Of a DNA stretch of 64,000 bases, positions 7,856 to 16,442 are shown one piece after another (the first letter of the stretch is position 1; the number at the start of each line of letters is the position of its first letter). The stretch comes from Pseudomonas sp. MPC6 (lineage in GTDB: Bacteria; Pseudomonadota; Gammaproteobacteria; Pseudomonadales; Pseudomonadaceae): assembly GCF_006094435.1 (NCBI RefSeq), contig NZ_CP034783.1, positions 833,001 to 897,000 of the forward strand, in the 5' to 3' direction. A program made the position numbers and the translations under genes. The notes beneath the pieces are model-generated. The model made no database searches and was not told where the DNA came from. It worked only from the letters and a program-made list of their open reading frames with translations.

Positions 7856-9301
7856 ATGAGTTCAAGTACAACCGCGTCCACCCAGGGACAGTCCGGCGGA
7901 TTGCGCCGGGTCCTGGGGCTGGGTTCATTGCTGGCCGTTGCGGTGGGCGTCGTGGTCTCGCAGGGCGTCATGGTGCTGATGCTGCAAGGTGCGGGCATCG
8001 CCGGCTTCGGCTTCATCATTCCGCTGGCCATCGCGTATGTGTTGGCAATCACCTATGCCTGGTCGTTTTCCGAACTGGCCCTGATGATTCCGAAGGCGGG
8101 CAGCCTCAGCAGTTACACGGAAGTGGCGATCGGGCATTTCCCGGCGATTCTGGCGACCTTCTCGGGGTACATGGTGGTGGCGATGTTCGCGCTCTCCGCC
8201 GAGCTTTTGTTGCTGGATCTGGTGATCAGCAAGGTCTACCCGGATGTCATTCCGCACATGGTGGTGGCCTACGGGGTGCTGGGGCTGTTCACCGTTTTGA
8301 ACCTGTTCGGCATTGATGTATTTGCCAAGCTGCAAAACGTGCTGGCGCTGGTGATGGTGGTGATCCTCGTCGCCATGGGCCTGGCTTCGCTGAGTAACGG
8401 TCAGGCCAGTCTGCAGTTGCCGCTCGATCAGGGTTGGAACCCGTTGGAATTCGGCGCAATCACCCTGGCGGCCATGGCAGTGTGGGGATTTGTCGGGGCT
8501 GAGTTCGTTTGTCCGCTGGTGGAAGAAACCCGCAATCCCGAGCGCAATATTCCGCGTTCGATGACCATCGGTTTGACCGTGATCTTCGGCGTGATCGCGC
8601 TGTACTGCTTTGGTGCGCTGCTGTGCATTCCACGTGAGCAACTGGCCAGCGATGCGCTGCCTCACTACCTGCTCGCCACCACCGTTTTCGGTGAGGCGGG
8701 CAAGCTGTTCCTGGTGGTCGCGGCCATTACCGCCACTTGCAGCACCGTGAATTCGTCCCTGGCTGCTTTACCCCGCATGCTGTACGGCATGGCGCAAAAT
8801 GGCCAAGCCTTCCCGCAATTCAAGAAACTCACTGAACGCGGTCGCACGCCATGGGTGGCGGTGCTGTTCGTCGCAGCGATCACCGGCCTGCCGATCCTCA
8901 TTCTGGGGCACGACGCTGCTGCGATCAGCTTGCTGCTGCTGGCTGCTGCGCTGGCGTGGCTGCTGGCCTACATCATCGTGCACATCGATGTGATCGCCTT
9001 GCGCCGCCGCTATCCCCATCTGGCCCGTCCATTCCGCTCACCCTTCTATCCTTGGCCACAAGTCATTGGCATCGCCGGCATGCTGTTTGCGATCTACCAC
9101 GTGTCGCCCACGCCGGAGATGACCGCCAGTATTTTTGGCTGTGCCGGCGTGGTGCTGGGCGTGATTTCGCTGATTGCCGTGGTATGGGTCAAGTTCGTGA
9201 TGCGCAAACCGCTGTTTACGCCGGAGCCACTCATTCAAAACGAATCCCAGGGCAACGACGTGCCGAAGATGACGCCGATCGCTACGGTGTCCGGGAACTG
9301 A
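7856..9301 (+). CDS. APC-family amino acid / amine permease
   Basis: A 481-residue inner-membrane protein with about 12 hydrophobic segments. It opens with a cytoplasmic tail and the APC phrase GLGSLLAVAVGVVVSQG (residues 21-37); the later WGFVGAEFVCPLVEETRNPE is the usual APC TM6 and following loop. APC carriers import amino acids or amines by cation coupling or exchange. It follows the orphan binding protein and precedes the aminotransferase by 28 bases. The likely substrate is the amine that this locus degrades; it cannot be read from sequence. A perfect Crc-type motif precedes its ribosome site. Confidence 0.88.
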   Translation: MSSSTTASTQGQSGGLRRVLGLGSLLAVAVGVVVSQGVMVLMLQGAGIAGFGFIIPLAIAYVLAITYAWSFSELALMIPKAGSLSSYTEVAIGHFPAILATFSGYMVVAMFALSAELLLLDLVISKVYPDVIPHMVVAYGVLGLFTVLNLFGIDVFAKLQNVLALVMVVILVAMGLASLSNGQASLQLPLDQGWNPLEFGAITLAAMAVWGFVGAEFVCPLVEETRNPERNIPRSMTIGLTVIFGVIALYCFGALLCIPREQLASDALPHYLLATTVFGEAGKLFLVVAAITATCSTVNSSLAALPRMLYGMAQNGQAFPQFKKLTERGRTPWVAVLFVAAITGLPILILGHDAAAISLLLLAAALAWLLAYIIVHIDVIALRRRYPHLARPFRSPFYPWPQVIGIAGMLFAIYHVSPTPEMTASIFGCAGVVLGVISLIAVVWVKFVMRKPLFTPEPLIQNESQGNDVPKMTPIATVSGN

Positions 9302-9321
9302 ACCTTTTTTCACTTCAGGAG

Positions 9322-9329
9322 AATAAGAA
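9322..9329 (+). promoter_or_regulatory. AAnAAnAA Hfq/Crc-type motif at aminotransferase start
   Basis: AATAAGAA fills the space between the AGGAG ribosome site and the ATG at 9330, an ideal place for translational repression. It is the second perfect motif in this locus. Confidence 0.5.
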
Positions 9330-10712
9330 ATGACAACAGACTACAAACCTCAGCGCGAAACCAAGGACTACCAGGCGGCCGATGCCGCCCACCACATCCA
9401 CGCATTCCTCGATCAGAAGGCGCTGAACGAAGAAGGCCCACGCGTGATCGTTGGCGGCGAGCGCCTGCATCTGTGGGACAACGACGGCAATCGTTACCTC
9501 GATGGCATGTCCGGTTTGTGGTGCACCAACCTTGGCTACGGGCGCAAGGATCTGGCCGCGGCGGCGACCCGTCAGCTGGAGCAATTGCCGTACTACAACA
9601 TGTTCTTCCACACCACTCACCCGGCGGTGGTCGAGCTGTCCGAGCTGCTGTTCAGCCTGCTGCCCAAGCACTACAGCCACGCGATCTACACCAACTCCGG
9701 CTCTGAGGCCAACGAGGTGTTGATCCGTACCGTGCGCCGCTACTGGCAGGTGCTTGGCAAGCCGCAGAAGAAGATCATGATCGGTCGCTGGAACGGTTAT
9801 CACGGCTCTACCTTGGCCGCCAGCGCGATGGGCGGCATGAAGTTCATGCACGAAATGGGTGGTGTGATTCCGGATGTCGCGCACATCGATGAACCGTACT
9901 GGTTTGGCCATGAAGGTGATCTGACGCCCGCCGAATTCGGCTTGCGCGCGGCCCGGCAACTGGAGACCAAGATTCTCGAACTGGGCGCGGAAAACGTCGC
10001 GGCCTTCATCGCCGAGCCGTTCCAGGGCGCGGGCGGCATGATCTTCCCGCCAGAGAGCTACTGGCCGGAAATCCAACGCATCTGCCGCAAGTACGACGTG
10101 CTGCTGTGTGCGGACGAGGTGATCGGTGGCTTCGGGCGTACCGGTGAATGGTTTGCGCACCAACACTTTGATTTCGAGCCGGACACCCTGTCGATCGCCA
10201 AGGGCCTGACCTCGGGTTACATCCCGATGGGCGGCCTGATTCTCAGCCGGCGCATCGCCGAGGTGCTGGTGGAGCAGGGCGGCGTGTTTGCCCACGGCCT
10301 GACCTATTCCGGTCACCCGGTGGCGGCCGCGGTCGCAATTGCCAACCTCACGGCGCTGCGTGATGAGGGTGTGGTCACCCAGGTGAAAAACGACACTGGC
10401 CCGTACCTGCAACAGTGTCTGCGCGAGGTGTTTGGCAATCACCCGCTGGTGGGTGAGATTCAGGGTGTCGGCCTGGTGGCGGCGTTGCAGTTTGCCCAGG
10501 ACAAGGCGACCCGCAAGCGCTTCGCCAACGAAGGCGACATCGCCTGGCGCTGCCGCACGATCGGTTTTGAGGAAGGCGTGATCATTCGCTCGACGCTGGG
10601 CCGCATGATCATGGCGCCGGCATTGATTGCGACGCGTGCTGAAATTGATGAACTGGTTGGCAAGACGAAGATTGCGGTTGATAGAACGGCTAAAGAAATT
10701 GGCGTGCTTTAA
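9330..10712 (+). CDS. Class III PLP aminotransferase, SpuC-like
   Basis: A 460-residue aminotransferase of the group that includes putrescine:pyruvate and related omega-aminotransferases. Visible features are the NSGSEAN phosphate-binding loop (122-128), YHGST (157-161), the cofactor-binding D262 in CADEVIGGFGRTG and the Schiff-base lysine K291 in SIAKGLTSGY. The reaction would move a terminal amino group to pyruvate or a similar acceptor and release an amino-aldehyde for the upstream ALDH. It is co-directional with the permease 28 bases upstream. Exact substrate is unresolved; other members of this subgroup use beta-alanine or taurine. Confidence 0.87.
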   Translation: MTTDYKPQRETKDYQAADAAHHIHAFLDQKALNEEGPRVIVGGERLHLWDNDGNRYLDGMSGLWCTNLGYGRKDLAAAATRQLEQLPYYNMFFHTTHPAVVELSELLFSLLPKHYSHAIYTNSGSEANEVLIRTVRRYWQVLGKPQKKIMIGRWNGYHGSTLAASAMGGMKFMHEMGGVIPDVAHIDEPYWFGHEGDLTPAEFGLRAARQLETKILELGAENVAAFIAEPFQGAGGMIFPPESYWPEIQRICRKYDVLLCADEVIGGFGRTGEWFAHQHFDFEPDTLSIAKGLTSGYIPMGGLILSRRIAEVLVEQGGVFAHGLTYSGHPVAAAVAIANLTALRDEGVVTQVKNDTGPYLQQCLREVFGNHPLVGEIQGVGLVAALQFAQDKATRKRFANEGDIAWRCRTIGFEEGVIIRSTLGRMIMAPALIATRAEIDELVGKTKIAVDRTAKEIGVL

Positions 10713-10740
10713 GTAACTATTACATGCACGCCTTAACGTT

Positions 10741-10840
10741 GTAGGAGCGAGCTTGCTCGCGAAAAACCAGAGGACGCCACTGGGTGTCTGGTTTTACGCG
10801 TTATCGTTCACGACCTTCGCGAGCGAGCTCGCTCCTACAG
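10741..10840. repeat. REPIN
   Basis: GTAGGAGCGAGCTTGCTCGC at 10741-10760 is mirrored at the right end (10816-10840). It lies between the aminotransferase and monooxygenase genes. Confidence 0.9.
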
Positions 10841-10926
10841 GGTTTTGCGTTTATCCAGTTAATACCGAGTTGAGTTGTTGGTTAGTTTTTTCATGGGCAA
10901 CAACTACAAAAATCATATTTTCGCTA

Positions 10927-10942
10927 TTGGCATTGGCCAAGC
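10927..10942 (+). promoter_or_regulatory. Possible sigma-54 promoter before monooxygenase
   Basis: TGGCATTGGCCAAGCA keeps GG and GC 10 bases apart as in -24/-12 promoters, and lies 110 bases before the start at 11052. The same bases form a TTGGCATTGGCCAA-type repeat, so chance is possible. The rest of the 339-base gap (10713-11051) holds only the REPIN and AT-rich sequence. Confidence 0.3.
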
Positions 10943-11051
10943 ACAATAAAACTACCCCGCCAGCAAAGTGAACTACGCGGAATTTAATTGTTTAAACAGC
11001 TGATCTGTCGCGACTTGCCGCTCCATAGTCGCCTCTCTGAAGGACACAAGC

Positions 11052-12317
11052 ATGAATGATAAAAAGATAGAAATAGATACGCTTGTCGTTGGGGCCGGCC
11101 AGGCTGGCGTCGCCATGAGCGAACACCTGAGCAAACTCGGTGTACCGCACCTGGTGCTGGAGCGTAACCGCATCGCTGAAGCGTGGCGCACCGGGCGTTG
11201 GGATTCGCTGGTGGCCAACGGCCCGGTCTGGCATGACCGCTTCCCCGGTCTGGCCTTCGAAGAGCTGGAGCCCGATGCCTTCGCCTCAAAAGATCGCGTA
11301 GCGGCTTACTTCGAAGCCTACGCCGAAAAGTTCGAAGCGCCGATTCGTACCGGTGTAGACGTCAAGAAAGTGGTGCGCAACAGCGATCGTCCAGGCTTCA
11401 CCATCGAAACCTCCGATGGCGTGATCCAGGCCAATCGCGTGGTGGCGGCGACCGGCCCTTTCCAGCGTCCGGTCATCCCGCCGATTGCGCCGAAAGACAG
11501 CACGATCACGCAGATTCACTCGGCTCAGTATTACAACCCGCAGCAGTTGCCCGAGGGCGGTGTGCTGGTGGTCGGTGCGGGCTCTTCCGGGGTGCAGATC
11601 GCCGATGAATTGCAGCGTGCCGGTAAACAGGTCTACCTGTCGGTCGGCCAGCATGACCGTCCGCCTCGGGCCTATCGCAACCGTGACTTCTGCTGGTGGC
11701 TGGGGGTGCTGGGGCTTTGGGATGCCGAAGTGATGGAGCCGGGCCGTGAGCACGTCACCATCGCGGTGAGCGGTGCGCGTGGCGGGCAGACCGTCGATTT
11801 CCGTGGGCTCGCCAAACAAGGCGTGACGCTGGTGGGGCTGACCCAATCGTTCAACGACGGCGTGGTGACGTTCCAGCAGGATCTGGCGCGTAACATCGCT
11901 GCGGGTGACGCGAATTACCTGTCGTTGCTGGACGCGGCGGATGCCTACATCGCACGCAACGGACTCGACCTCCCGGAAGAACCCGAAGCCAGGTTCATGC
12001 TTCCCGATCCAGAGTGCGTCAGCAACCCGATTCTCGAACTGGATCTGGCCGAGGCGGGCATCACCTCGATCATTTGGGCCACCGGCTACGCCGTCGATTA
12101 CAGCTGGCTGCAGGTCGACACCTTTGACGAGAAGGGCAAGCCGCGTCATCAGCGTGGGGTCTCGAACGAGCCAGGTGTCTACTTTGTGGGGCTGCCGTGG
12201 CTGTCGCGTCGCGGATCGAGCTTTATCTGGGGCGTTTGGCATGACGCCAAACATGTCGCTGGCCACATTGCCACCCAGCGCCAGTACCTCGAATACCGCG
12301 ACCCGTCGCAGCGTTAA
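11052..12317 (+). CDS. Flavin-containing monooxygenase, NADPH-dependent
   Basis: A 421-residue two-dinucleotide-fold flavoprotein. The FAD-binding GAGQAG is at 14-19 and the NADPH-binding GAGSSG at 175-180. Between them IHSAQYYNP (155-163) occupies the place of the FMO fingerprint, as in YUCCA/CzcO-type enzymes. Such enzymes hydroxylate nitrogen or sulfur, or insert oxygen next to a carbonyl. A good AAGGA ribosome site precedes the ATG. The gene is followed by a Rid-family gene after 76 bases, which suggests an unstable imine, enamine or hydroxylamine intermediate. The substrate is unknown. Confidence 0.8.
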   Translation: MNDKKIEIDTLVVGAGQAGVAMSEHLSKLGVPHLVLERNRIAEAWRTGRWDSLVANGPVWHDRFPGLAFEELEPDAFASKDRVAAYFEAYAEKFEAPIRTGVDVKKVVRNSDRPGFTIETSDGVIQANRVVAATGPFQRPVIPPIAPKDSTITQIHSAQYYNPQQLPEGGVLVVGAGSSGVQIADELQRAGKQVYLSVGQHDRPPRAYRNRDFCWWLGVLGLWDAEVMEPGREHVTIAVSGARGGQTVDFRGLAKQGVTLVGLTQSFNDGVVTFQQDLARNIAAGDANYLSLLDAADAYIARNGLDLPEEPEARFMLPDPECVSNPILELDLAEAGITSIIWATGYAVDYSWLQVDTFDEKGKPRHQRGVSNEPGVYFVGLPWLSRRGSSFIWGVWHDAKHVAGHIATQRQYLEYRDPSQR

Positions 12318-12393
12318 GAATCGATCGAGGGAAGGGGCCATGGGCCCTTCCCGATCTACACCTTCATCACTCAAGTTTCAGGGGAGTCAGTTG

Positions 12394-12819
12394 ATGCCTA
12401 CTCACACACGCATTCGCATGTTCAATACCAAGGACACCTATCCCAACCAGTCGCTGGACAATGATCTTTGCCAGGCTGTACGGGCCGGCAACACGGTTTA
12501 TGTGCGCGGCCAGATCGGCACCGATTTCGATGGCAACCTGGTGGGGCTTGGCGACCCGGGTGCACAAGCCGAACAGGCGATGAAAAACGTCAAGCAGCTG
12601 CTGGAAGAGGCGGGGAGCGACCTTTCCCATATTGTCAAAACCACCACTTACATCATCGACCCGCGTTACCGCGAGCCGGTTTATCAAGTCGTGGGCAAGT
12701 GGTTGAAGGGGGTGTTCCCGATCTCGACCGGATTGGTGATTTCCGGGCTCGGCCAACCGCAGTGGCTGATGGAAATCGATGTGATCGCCGTCATCCCGGA
12801 CGACTGGCAAGCGAAGTAA
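12394..12819 (+). CDS. Rid-family protein lacking the RidA arginine
   Basis: A 141-residue YjgF/YER057c/UK114-fold protein. The ATG at 12394 follows AGGGGAG, so the much longer upstream-open frame is not used. The family fold is clear (AGNTVYVRGQIG, residues 31-42; AEQAMKNVKQLLEEAGSDLS). RidA imine deaminases carry an arginine in a P-A-R-S context; here the aligned phrase is FPISTGLVISG with Ser111 at that place. Subfamilies without this arginine (Rid4-7) are not expected to hydrolyse 2-aminoacrylate and are often found with catabolic oxidases. It likely works with the monooxygenase just upstream. Confidence 0.8.
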   Translation: MPTHTRIRMFNTKDTYPNQSLDNDLCQAVRAGNTVYVRGQIGTDFDGNLVGLGDPGAQAEQAMKNVKQLLEEAGSDLSHIVKTTTYIIDPRYREPVYQVVGKWLKGVFPISTGLVISGLGQPQWLMEIDVIAVIPDDWQAK

Positions 12820-12829
12820 ACCCCGATCC

Positions 12830-12945
12830 CTGTGGGAGCGAGCCTGCTCGCGAAAAACGTCCAGGCAACGCGTACATTCAGACAGGGCACGTATTCGTTG
12901 ACGACCATCGTCGGAACGCCGCCCGGAGCAGGCTCGCTCCTGTAA
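12830..12945. repeat. REPIN with diverged right arm
   Basis: The left arm CTGTGGGAGCGAGCCTGCTC is intact. The right arm (about 12925-12945) is partly eroded. It separates the Rid gene from the convergent EEP gene. Confidence 0.75.
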
Positions 12946-12947
12946 GG

Positions 12948-14024
12948 TCAAGGCGCGGCGGGGAGGAGGAACCGCGCAATCACCGGCAAGTGATCGGAAA
13001 TGCGCAACGTATCGTCCTGCCTCACTGTCGCCTCGATGCGTTTGATCCGAGGGCTGTAGAACAGGTAATCGACCGTGCGGTCCGGGCCGTTGAAGCCCGG
13101 ATCATTCGGATAATGGGTCAGCCAGCGCGCCCGGTCGACACCGCTGGCTTCGTTGTTGGTCGGGATCATCGGGTACTTGTCCCATAACACATGCAGCGCG
13201 CTGTCGGCGGAGTAGACCGTGCGTTGCGCGTCGGGCAGGCGTCGGTATTGCCCCAGCGGCAACAGATCGAAGTCGCCGCCGATCAGCCACGGCGTGCCGC
13301 GGCTTTCGAGCTTGTCGAGGACTTTGGCCACGGCGCCGACCTGGACTTGCAGCGTATCGTCGAGCGGGATGACGCGATCCAGATGGGTATTGAGCACGGC
13401 GACCTGAGCGCCGTCGCTCAACGGCAGATACGTGACCAACAAGGCATTTTTCGGTTTGAACTGGCGGCTGACCAGGTTGGCCGGCGCCACTGGCAATTGC
13501 AGGCGTTCGGCGTGTCCGATCCGGTAGCGGCTGAGGGTCGCCAGTTGCCGGCCGACGCTGCCGAAGATATGCGGTTCCGGCACGAAGTCGGCCTTCCAGT
13601 CGAAGGCGTGAGCGCTGCACGGGTACAGATCGGTGAGCCGTTCCTGAAGCAGTTTGAGCTGGTTCTGGTAGTCGGTGGCCTTGGCGCCGTCGTCGAGTTC
13701 TTGCAACAGCACGATGTCCGGCTGTTCGTCACGGATCACCCGTGCCACTTCATCGAGACTGAAGGCCATGTCTTCGGCGGTGGGGCTTTCGTCGTCGCCG
13801 GCGGCCAGGTCATTCCAGAACACGTAGCGTTTGCCCGCCAGGAACTGCACGTTCCAGGTCATCACCTTCAACGCCTGGCCGGGGACCAGGGTGGGCGCCT
13901 GGGCGCTGCAACTGACCGGCAGCGCTTCCCTGGCTTCGGGGCGCCAGGTCAGGCTGTAGATCAGCACGCCAACCAGAATGACGAGCAGCAGGGCCAGCAG
14001 GGTGTAGCGCAGTAGACGGGTCAT
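12948..14024 (-). CDS. Endonuclease/exonuclease/phosphatase-family protein, membrane-anchored
   Basis: A 358-residue protein with an N-terminal membrane anchor (LLRYTLLALLLVILVGVLIY, residues 3-22) and an EEP domain outside or in the periplasm. Motifs of the fold are visible: MTWNVQ, LLQELDD (metal-binding Glu), NTHLD, GGDFDLLP and the C-terminal ISDHLPV (catalytic Asp-His). Family members cut phosphodiester bonds in DNA, sphingolipids or inositol phosphates, so the substrate cannot be named. The start at MTRLLRY is chosen over an upstream frame because it begins the anchor. It lies 75 bases downstream of a YciC-like gene on the same strand. Confidence 0.8.
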   Translation of the reverse strand: MTRLLRYTLLALLLVILVGVLIYSLTWRPEAREALPVSCSAQAPTLVPGQALKVMTWNVQFLAGKRYVFWNDLAAGDDESPTAEDMAFSLDEVARVIRDEQPDIVLLQELDDGAKATDYQNQLKLLQERLTDLYPCSAHAFDWKADFVPEPHIFGSVGRQLATLSRYRIGHAERLQLPVAPANLVSRQFKPKNALLVTYLPLSDGAQVAVLNTHLDRVIPLDDTLQVQVGAVAKVLDKLESRGTPWLIGGDFDLLPLGQYRRLPDAQRTVYSADSALHVLWDKYPMIPTNNEASGVDRARWLTHYPNDPGFNGPDRTVDYLFYSPRIKRIEATVRQDDTLRISDHLPVIARFLLPAAP

Positions 14025-14099
14025 GGCTCGGCTTATCGCGTTACAAAAGTTGCCCCGAGCATAACCGAGAGCCGAGCCCAAGCCCATGGGGTAGAGCGG

Positions 14100-14774
14100 T
14101 CAGAGTGGCCCGTCGGTTTTCTCTGGCACGACGCTGATCAGCATGAACAAGCGAAACAGCACCACGCTGGTGAACAGTTGCAAAAAGCTGTGGGCACTGT
14201 CGATCAGTACGGCCACCACCAGGCTCTGCGGTTCCGGATACGCCTGCAGGGTCACGCCCTTGAGCAGCCACAACGGGGCCATCACACACAGAATGCACGC
14301 CAGGATGCGCAGGAAGTTGCCGCGGGTCAGGCGCAGGCTTTCCTTCATGGCTGCCAGCGGGGCCATGCCGCGCAATACCAGCAGGTATTCGCCAAACGCC
14401 AGCGTCACCATCAGCCAGATGCCCGGCAGGAAATACAGCGACAGTCCGATCAGTATCAGCAGGGTATTGAGCGCGGTGAGCAGGGCGAAACGCGGCCACA
14501 GGGTCGCGGACATGGCCAGCAGGTCACGGTTGCGCGGTGACTCGCCTCGGCTGCGGGCATCGAGAAACAGGATCAGCGCGGCGGTGTACAGCGGATAGAC
14601 CAGCAAGCCGACCATCACGCTGATACCGGGGAAACCGTCCGGGCCGGTGGAGTGATCGACGACTTGTTGCAGCAGCGCTTCGAAAATCACCAGCGGCAGG
14701 CACAGTTGAACGATCTGGCCCAGATTGCGCTTGAAGAAATACAGGGAGTCACGCAGTACATCTAACGGATTCAT
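14100..14774 (-). CDS. YciC-like inner-membrane protein
   Basis: A 224-residue multi-pass membrane protein with about six hydrophobic segments, matching the UPF0259/YciC type in length and in the opening MNPLDVLRDSLYFFKRNLGQ. The function of the family is not known. The start at 14774 is preferred over an in-frame start at 14861 because the extra residues are arginine-rich and unlike the family. It is upstream of the EEP gene and divergent from the DUF2076 gene. Confidence 0.7.
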   Translation of the reverse strand: MNPLDVLRDSLYFFKRNLGQIVQLCLPLVIFEALLQQVVDHSTGPDGFPGISVMVGLLVYPLYTAALILFLDARSRGESPRNRDLLAMSATLWPRFALLTALNTLLILIGLSLYFLPGIWLMVTLAFGEYLLVLRGMAPLAAMKESLRLTRGNFLRILACILCVMAPLWLLKGVTLQAYPEPQSLVVAVLIDSAHSFLQLFTSVVLFRLFMLISVVPEKTDGPL

Positions 14775-14952
14775 CAGTCGGTATCGCAGGTTGAAAGCAG
14801 TGCTCCACTTTAACCGATGAAGCCCTTCGGGGCGCAAACGTAAACGTTCGGTAAAGGGCATTGAAACATCCTGTATCAGCCTCCATTACGGAGGGGCACC
14901 TTTTCCGTCGTGGAAAAGGGTGACGATATTCCCGGCAATCTACGAGGTCGCC

Positions 14953-15714
14953 ATGAACAGCGAAGAACAAACCCTGATCGATGGACTGTTTTCCCGGCTG
15001 CAACAGGCCGAAACGGATTCAGCCCCGCGCGACGCCCAGGCCGAGGCGCGGATCAAGGAACACCTGACTCGCCAACCAGCGGCAGGCTATTTCATGACCC
15101 AGGCGATTCTGGTGCAAGAGGCAGCGCTGAAAAGCCTCGATGAGCAGAACAAACAACTGGCCCGGCAAGTCCAGCAATTGCAGGCTGAACTGCAATCGGC
15201 CAAGTCCCGTACGGCGGCTCCGGCAGCGGCCAGTGGTGGCTTTTTGTCGAGTATCTTCGGCGGCGGCCCGCGTGATCCGCAGCCGGCACAGACTCAAAGT
15301 GCACCCGTATCGAGCGGGGGCGGCTGGCGTGAACCGGCGCGACCCTCGTTCAATGCGCAACCGTCCCAGCAAAACTTCGGTGCCGCGCCACCTCAGCAGA
15401 ACTACGCGCCGCCACAACAGGCTGGCAGCGGTTTTCTCGGCGGGGCCCTGAAAACGGCGGCTGGGGTGGCCGGTGGCGTGATGCTGGCACAAGGCATCAG
15501 CAGCCTGTTCCACCACAATCAGCAGCCGGAAGTGGTCGAGGTCGTCAAGGAGGAACCGGCCCAGGTCAACGATCAGGGCGACAGCGGCAATGGCTGGGGC
15601 GACGACCAGCGAGTGGCTGACAACAACGCCAACGATCAGGGCGGCTTTACCGATGCCGACTACAGCGATGACAGTTCATCGTTCTTCGGCGGCGACGACG
15701 ATTCCTTCGTCTGA
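14953..15714 (+). CDS. DUF2076 periplasmic ligand-binding-type protein
   Basis: A 253-residue protein starting MNSEEQTLIDGLFSRLQQAE, characteristic of DUF2076. A coiled-coil region follows (about 55-90, rich in Q, L and E). Next come a GGFLSSIFGGG hinge, a proline/glutamine-rich linker, a glycine-rich hydrophobic stretch (GAALKTAAGVAGGVMLAQGI-like, about 165-185) and a strongly acidic tail ending DDDSFV. The role is unknown; members are described as envelope-associated. The start is set at the second in-frame ATG (14953), as the 11 extra residues have no family support. Confidence 0.75.
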   Translation: MNSEEQTLIDGLFSRLQQAETDSAPRDAQAEARIKEHLTRQPAAGYFMTQAILVQEAALKSLDEQNKQLARQVQQLQAELQSAKSRTAAPAAASGGFLSSIFGGGPRDPQPAQTQSAPVSSGGGWREPARPSFNAQPSQQNFGAAPPQQNYAPPQQAGSGFLGGALKTAAGVAGGVMLAQGISSLFHHNQQPEVVEVVKEEPAQVNDQGDSGNGWGDDQRVADNNANDQGGFTDADYSDDSSSFFGGDDDSFV

Positions 15715-15721
15715 CACTCTC

Positions 15722-15835
15722 TGTGGCGAGGGAGTTTGCTCGCGCTGGACTGCGCAGCAGGCCCCTCGGGTTCTAAAGGAGACGCTACACGCCGTAGCGC
15801 CATCCCGGCCCAGCGGGGCAAACTCCCTCGCCACA
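15722..15835. repeat. REPIN of a different class
   Basis: TGTGGCGAGGGAGTTTGCTC at 15722-15741 is mirrored by GCAAACTCCCTCGCCACA at its right end. The arm sequence differs from the GTAGGAGC class used elsewhere. Confidence 0.85.
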
Positions 15836-15940
15836 GGGCCGATTATTCGCGGAACACGCCTCCAGGCTGGCATACTGGGCCACTTTTCGGGCCTGGTGCC
15901 TGATCCTGTCCGCGCGCCAGCGCCCCAATGAGGATGCACG

Positions 15941-16420
15941 GTGAAAAAGATCGCAGTATTCGCCGATGTCCAGAACCTCTATTACACCGTGCGTCAGGCC
16001 TATGGTTGTCACTTCAACTATGCCGCGCTGTGGGCCGACATCAGCAAGCAGGGCGAGATCGTCGAGGCCTATGCCTACGCGATCGATCGCGGCGACAGCA
16101 AACAACAACAGTTCCAGCAGATCCTGCGCAATCTCGGTTTCACCGTGAAGCTCAAGCCCTACATCCAGCGCAGCGACGGCTCGGCCAAGGGCGACTGGGA
16201 CGTGGGCATCACCCTCGATATCATGGACGCCGCCGATCATGTCGACGAAGTGGTGCTGGCCTCCGGCGACGGTGATTTCGACATGCTGCTGGAGCGCATC
16301 ATCGCCAAGCACGGCGTGCAAGCGGTGGCCTACGGCGTACCGGGCCTGACGGCCAACTCGCTGATCCGTGCCGCCAGCCGCTACGTGCCGATCGAAGGCG
16401 CGTTGTTGCTCAAGAATTGA
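15941..16420 (+). CDS. NYN-domain (LabA/PIN-like) nuclease
   Basis: A 159-residue NYN domain. Acidic residues of the predicted metal site are seen in VFADVQNLYYT (residues 5-15), in KGDWDVGITLDIMDAA and in ASGDGDFDMLLERI. The length equals the domain alone. NYN proteins are predicted RNA-cleaving enzymes. The start is GTG after GAGGATG; nearby ATGs at 15928 and 15934 are out of frame. A DEDDh exonuclease gene follows after only 22 bases, so the two probably form an operon for nucleic acid turnover. Confidence 0.82.
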   Translation: MKKIAVFADVQNLYYTVRQAYGCHFNYAALWADISKQGEIVEAYAYAIDRGDSKQQQFQQILRNLGFTVKLKPYIQRSDGSAKGDWDVGITLDIMDAADHVDEVVLASGDGDFDMLLERIIAKHGVQAVAYGVPGLTANSLIRAASRYVPIEGALLLKN

Positions 16421-16442
16421 TTTTTACGGAGTTGAAACAGGT

